From Pseudomonadota bacterium (lineage in GTDB: Bacteria; SAR324; XYD2-FULL-50-16; JAHJRI01), in NCBI GenBank assembly GCA_022360105.1, contig JAKSDL010000725.1, forward strand, positions 1-16,264: DNA of 16,264 nt, read 5' to 3'. Below, one piece after another: positions 14,605-16,264 of the stretch. A program made the position numbers and the translations under genes. Numbering within the stretch: position 1 is the stretch's first letter; every line of letters starts with the position of its first letter. The notes below the pieces were generated by a model. It saw only the letters and a list, made by a program, of their open reading frames with translations. It was not told the DNA's origin and ran no database searches.

Positions 14605-14614
14605 CTAAATTTAG
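14605..14614. promoter_or_regulatory. Candidate toxin-antitoxin operator palindrome
   Basis: CTAAATTTAG is a perfect 10-base palindrome 33 bases upstream of the antitoxin start, within an AT-rich stretch that could hold its -10 (TTATAT-like). Phd/YefM antitoxins bind short palindromes at such positions. The match is by position and symmetry only. Confidence 0.4.
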
Positions 14615-14634
14615 ACTGAATTTTGTCTCTTTGT

Positions 14635-15248
14635 CAAAAACTGCCTGTGGTATATGTTGAAATCGGATACTAGAAATAATGAATTTGCTTTTGAATTGAA
14701 ATCAGGATACCTATTTCCATATCTTTATCCTCCCCCTGTTAGGTGTTCGTGCGTCCTGCCCTCACGATTGTGAGGCTGGACGTGCCAGTTAGTTCGTTAC
14801 GTTCGCATTCCGCTGCCATCCCTGGCTGCCCAGCCCTCTGGCTGGCTCGCGTCGCGCTCTCCCCGCCTAGGTGCACGATTCACATTTCCTGTTGTTGGTT
14901 AGTTCATTTTTAAATCCACCATCGCCGTTTTGGTAGAAAGGCGGGGTTCCCAGCCGCTTGCCAAAAGCAAGTAAGGTGCGGCAAAGCCGCGTTTTATATC
15001 GAAACTGCCCGTCGAAAAATTCCCGCTCAATTGTTTGCTTGAAGCTGGCACTCAGCTTATGAACGCTCCACTGCGTTCCGCTTGCCCGGTATATTTGGGG
15101 TGTATCCCGGCTAACGCTGGCTACAACTCAAAGATGCTGGGTATAAAATGAGACGGCAAAAATGAGATATATGGTTAAGAAAATCAAATTGGAGAAACAA
15201 CAGAAGGAAGGCAGTGAAACAAAGGTAGTCAATTAGATAGTTTCAAAG
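14635..15248. other. Gene-free, hairpin-dense GC-rich island between TA pair and regulator
   Basis: No acceptable gene lies here. From about 14738 to 15138 the composition turns GC-rich against AT-rich neighbours, and at least six compact stem-loops follow one another. They are CGTCC..GGACG with inner GCC/GGC and TCAC/GTGA (14752-14782), CCAGCC-CTCT-GGCTGG (14830-14845) and CTTGC-CAAAA-GCAAG (14957-14971). The rest are GCGGC-AAA-GCCGC (14978-14990), AAGCTG-GCACT-CAGCTT (15042-15058) and GAACGC-TCCACT-GCGTTC (15061-15078). GTTAGTTC occurs twice (14788-14795, 14898-14905). It may be a structured RNA, a decayed integrative element or a repeat cluster. A 24-residue frame at 15162-15236 is too short to call. 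Confidence 0.6.
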
Positions 15249-15626
15249 CTAAGGGTCTTTTGCAGCTTTCTTGATTTTATGTTGGGCAATAAGCGCGTCC
15301 ATGATAGTGATTAAGGCCTCTTGGGATTTCTTGTCTAGTTTGCCAATCTCTTCAAATCGTTTCAATAAATCCGGATTGGTAATCTCATCGAGCGTGGCAT
15401 GTCTATCATCAAAAACCAAATCGTCGAGAGCTATTCCAAACGCTTGAACCAGCTTGATTAAAACATCAACGGTTGGAAATGAGATACCCCTTTCATATTT
15501 TGAAATTTGTTTAATATGAATCCCCGTTTCGTTTGCTAGTTGCCCTTGAGACCAACCTTTCGACTCTCTAAACTGCTTTATCTTAGCAGGTAGGTCCTTA
15601 GATACGTTCGGCCTGTTACGTTTCAT
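15249..15626 (-). CDS. XRE-family transcriptional regulator
   Basis: A 125-residue DNA-binding protein. The HTH_3/XRE domain spans about residues 13-70. The helices are KIKQFRESKGWSQGQLANETG, the recognition part IHIKQISKYERG, and then FPTVDVLIKLVQAFGIALDDL. The C-terminal 45 residues (NPDLLKRFEEIGKLDKKSQEALITIMDALI) form a helical pair seen in many prophage- and plasmid-type XRE regulators and probably dimerise. The start is supported by AAAGGA ahead of ATG 15626. It diverges from the small plus-strand genes starting near 15795. The AGCTAT/ATAGCT half-sites in the shared promoter region are a plausible operator, so it likely represses itself and the divergent operon. Identity as a regulator is sure; the target is inferred. 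Confidence 0.92.
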   Translation of the reverse strand: MKRNRPNVSKDLPAKIKQFRESKGWSQGQLANETGIHIKQISKYERGISFPTVDVLIKLVQAFGIALDDLVFDDRHATLDEITNPDLLKRFEEIGKLDKKSQEALITIMDALIAQHKIKKAAKDP

Positions 15627-15696
15627 TTTTCCTTTATCATAGAGTTAGAGCAAGACTAGAATGTTATCACAAATTACTAAAATATCTAACTTTAAC

Positions 15697-15726
15697 TTGA
15701 CAGTAAGCTATATAGCTCCTAATAAT
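15697..15726 (+). promoter_or_regulatory. Candidate sigma-70-type promoter for the divergent small-gene operon
   Basis: A perfect TTGACA (15697-15702) is followed after 18 bases by AATAAT (15721-15726), five of six matches to TATAAT. The spacer holds the palindrome AGCTATATAGCT. Transcription to the right would lead into the tiny ORFs and the 85-residue gene. Confidence 0.55.
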
Positions 15727-15744
15727 TATAACTGAATAGCTTAC
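15703..15744. promoter_or_regulatory. Candidate XRE operator with three half-sites
   Basis: AGCTATATAGCT (15706-15717) is a perfect 12-base palindrome. GTAAGCTAT (15703-15711) and ATAGCTTAC (15736-15744) form a perfect 9-base inverted repeat that encloses it. The minus strand has a perfect TATAAT at 15730-15725 between the outer arms, a possible -10 for the regulator gene. Binding here would cover both divergent promoters. Confidence 0.6.
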
Positions 15745-15794
15745 ATGATTCTTATTCAAACTCATTGGAATCCAAGCTTTTCGAACCAGAACCA

Positions 15795-15848
15795 ATGGCA
15801 GATAACCCCAGGACCCGTATCAAGAAAAAGGGTATTAAAAACTCATGA
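15795..15848 (+). CDS. Possible leader micro-ORF 1 (17 residues)
   Basis: ATG 15795 to TGA 15848 encodes a basic 17-residue peptide, MADNPRTRIKKKGIKNS. No good ribosome site precedes it. Its stop overlaps the next ATG as ATGA (15845-15848). It could be a leader peptide or chance; it is listed because the same overlap recurs immediately downstream. Confidence 0.25.
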   Translation: MADNPRTRIKKKGIKNS

Positions 15849-15898
15849 AAGGTAATAAACACTTAATCAGGAAGATCTATCAAAAAAGGAACTTATGA
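15845..15898 (+). CDS. Possible leader micro-ORF 2 (17 residues)
   Basis: ATG 15845 to TGA 15898 encodes the basic peptide MKGNKHLIRKIYQKRNL. It begins in an ATGA overlap with the preceding micro-ORF and ends in an ATGA overlap with the 85-residue gene at 15895. AAAAAGGG lies upstream at a rather long distance. Possibly translated to couple the downstream gene; uncertain. Confidence 0.25.
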   Translation: MKGNKHLIRKIYQKRNL

Positions 15899-16152
15899 AC
15901 AAAACTCAAACCATGACGATAAACGACCCCTTCCGGGCAGCTTTCCTGCTCAAATACGGGCGTTACAAAGAAACCAGAATTGAAAACGGTCAGCAATGCT
16001 ATGTCATAGAAGGTGATACGCAAACCTTATCTGAGCAGGATTTCTGCTTTCGGACCGGGTGTGCCCTGGTTGATCCTTTGGCCTTGAGAGAAGCTTTTTT
16101 CTTACTCAAGGAATTGAGCAGCGCTGACACTGACGACATTGAACTGGAATAG
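15895..16152 (+). CDS. Small DUF5659-like protein
   Basis: An 85-residue soluble, acidic-tailed protein starting at ATG 15895 with AAAAAGGA five bases upstream. The layout DPFRAAFLLKYGRYKETRIENGQQCYVIEGD, then EQDFCFRTGCALVDPLALREAFFLLKELS, resembles small DUF5659-type proteins. In these, a helix with AAyLL-x-G is followed by a strand pair, a phenylalanine-bearing helix, a 'VDP' turn and a final helix ending in LK. Such proteins occur in integrated elements and their function is unknown. It sits in the operon diverging from the XRE regulator. Its TAG stop is directly followed by another ATG (16153). The family match is from memory of the pattern, not a search. Confidence 0.7.
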   Translation: MNKTQTMTINDPFRAAFLLKYGRYKETRIENGQQCYVIEGDTQTLSEQDFCFRTGCALVDPLALREAFFLLKELSSADTDDIELE

Positions 16153-16192
16153 ATGTCGGAACCAATAGACATGGAAATAGAGGAGAAAAATC

Positions 16193-16264
16193 ATGAGCAA
16201 GAATAAACAGTCGAGAAATCGTCGCCCATTTTCACAGGACCCATTTACCCTAGGGAACACTCAG
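16193..16264 (+). CDS. Start of a further operon gene (partial)
   Basis: ATG 16193 is preceded by GAGGAG (16180-16185, seven bases upstream), a strong ribosome site, and opens a frame running off the window: MSKNKQSRNRRPFSQDPFTLG and a few more residues, 24 in all. The N-terminus is very basic and then polar. Nothing can be said about function. It begins 40 bases after the 85-residue gene and is probably co-transcribed. A competing 17-residue frame from 16153 overlaps it in another frame and stops at 16206. Confidence 0.55.
   Translation, partial: MSKNKQSRNRRPFSQDPFTLGNTQ

Noticed and set aside
14738..14884. Integron attC site (GTTAGGT with an imperfect hairpin)
   Set aside because: The GTTRRRY-like core is present, but the matching RYYYAAC core is not found on the required side, and no integrase gene is visible.
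15162..15236. 24-residue lysine-rich frame
   Set aside because: Too short and without a ribosome site; no repeated or conserved context to support it.

Overview
The window reads as a chromosomal segment of a Gram-negative bacterium. The evidence is a fused FtsX-type permease with a periplasmic AttH-like partner, a membrane-anchored penicillin-acylase-type hydrolase, and a secreted protein with a signal peptide. Composition is moderate in GC across the left half and visibly AT-richer from about 10.9 kb onward. Many short dispersed repeats fill the intergenic spaces. This style is common in sediment and anaerobic lineages such as Desulfobacterota or FCB-group bacteria, but nothing here fixes the taxon.

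Left half (1-9.2 kb). At the edge, a minus-strand gene for a secreted protein runs out of the window. It is followed by about 880 bases without a gene, first very AT-rich and then holding several dispersed palindromic repeats. Next comes a plus-strand transport locus: an ABC ATPase (1284-1955), an 848-residue double-FtsX permease (2153-4699) and an AttH/CrtC-fold protein (4702-5829). This is the AttEFGH-type arrangement with the two permeases fused. A repeat element sits between the ATPase and permease genes. A convergent CYTH phosphatase gene (5953-6420) has its stop codon inside a repeat. A penicillin acylase family Ntn-hydrolase (6774-9209) completes the block.

Middle (9.2-10.9 kb). A 90-bp repeat core, also present inverted at 1961-2050, leads into a run of nearly twelve CCGATAA heptamers. 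An IS4-family insertion sequence of about 1.49 kb starts exactly where that run ends. The IS has 16-bp terminal inverted repeats but no visible target duplication. Its far end cuts into an open frame of which only the 3' part remains, so one flank was probably lost.

Right half (10.9-16.3 kb). This is accessory DNA. It holds a two-gene cassette of an unrecognised 196-residue protein and a 550-residue protein with a PD-(D/E)xK-like nuclease signature, the best candidate for an undescribed (possibly defence) system. It also holds a Phd/YefM-RelE/ParE toxin-antitoxin pair, a 400-bp gene-free stretch unusually dense in perfect hairpins, and an XRE-family regulator. Divergent to the regulator is a promoter with AGCTAT/ATAGCT half-sites. 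That promoter drives a chain of translationally coupled tiny ORFs, a DUF5659-like 85-residue gene and the start of a further gene. IS, toxin-antitoxin, regulator with divergent small genes and nuclease-like cassette together suggest an integrated, partly eroded mobile island.
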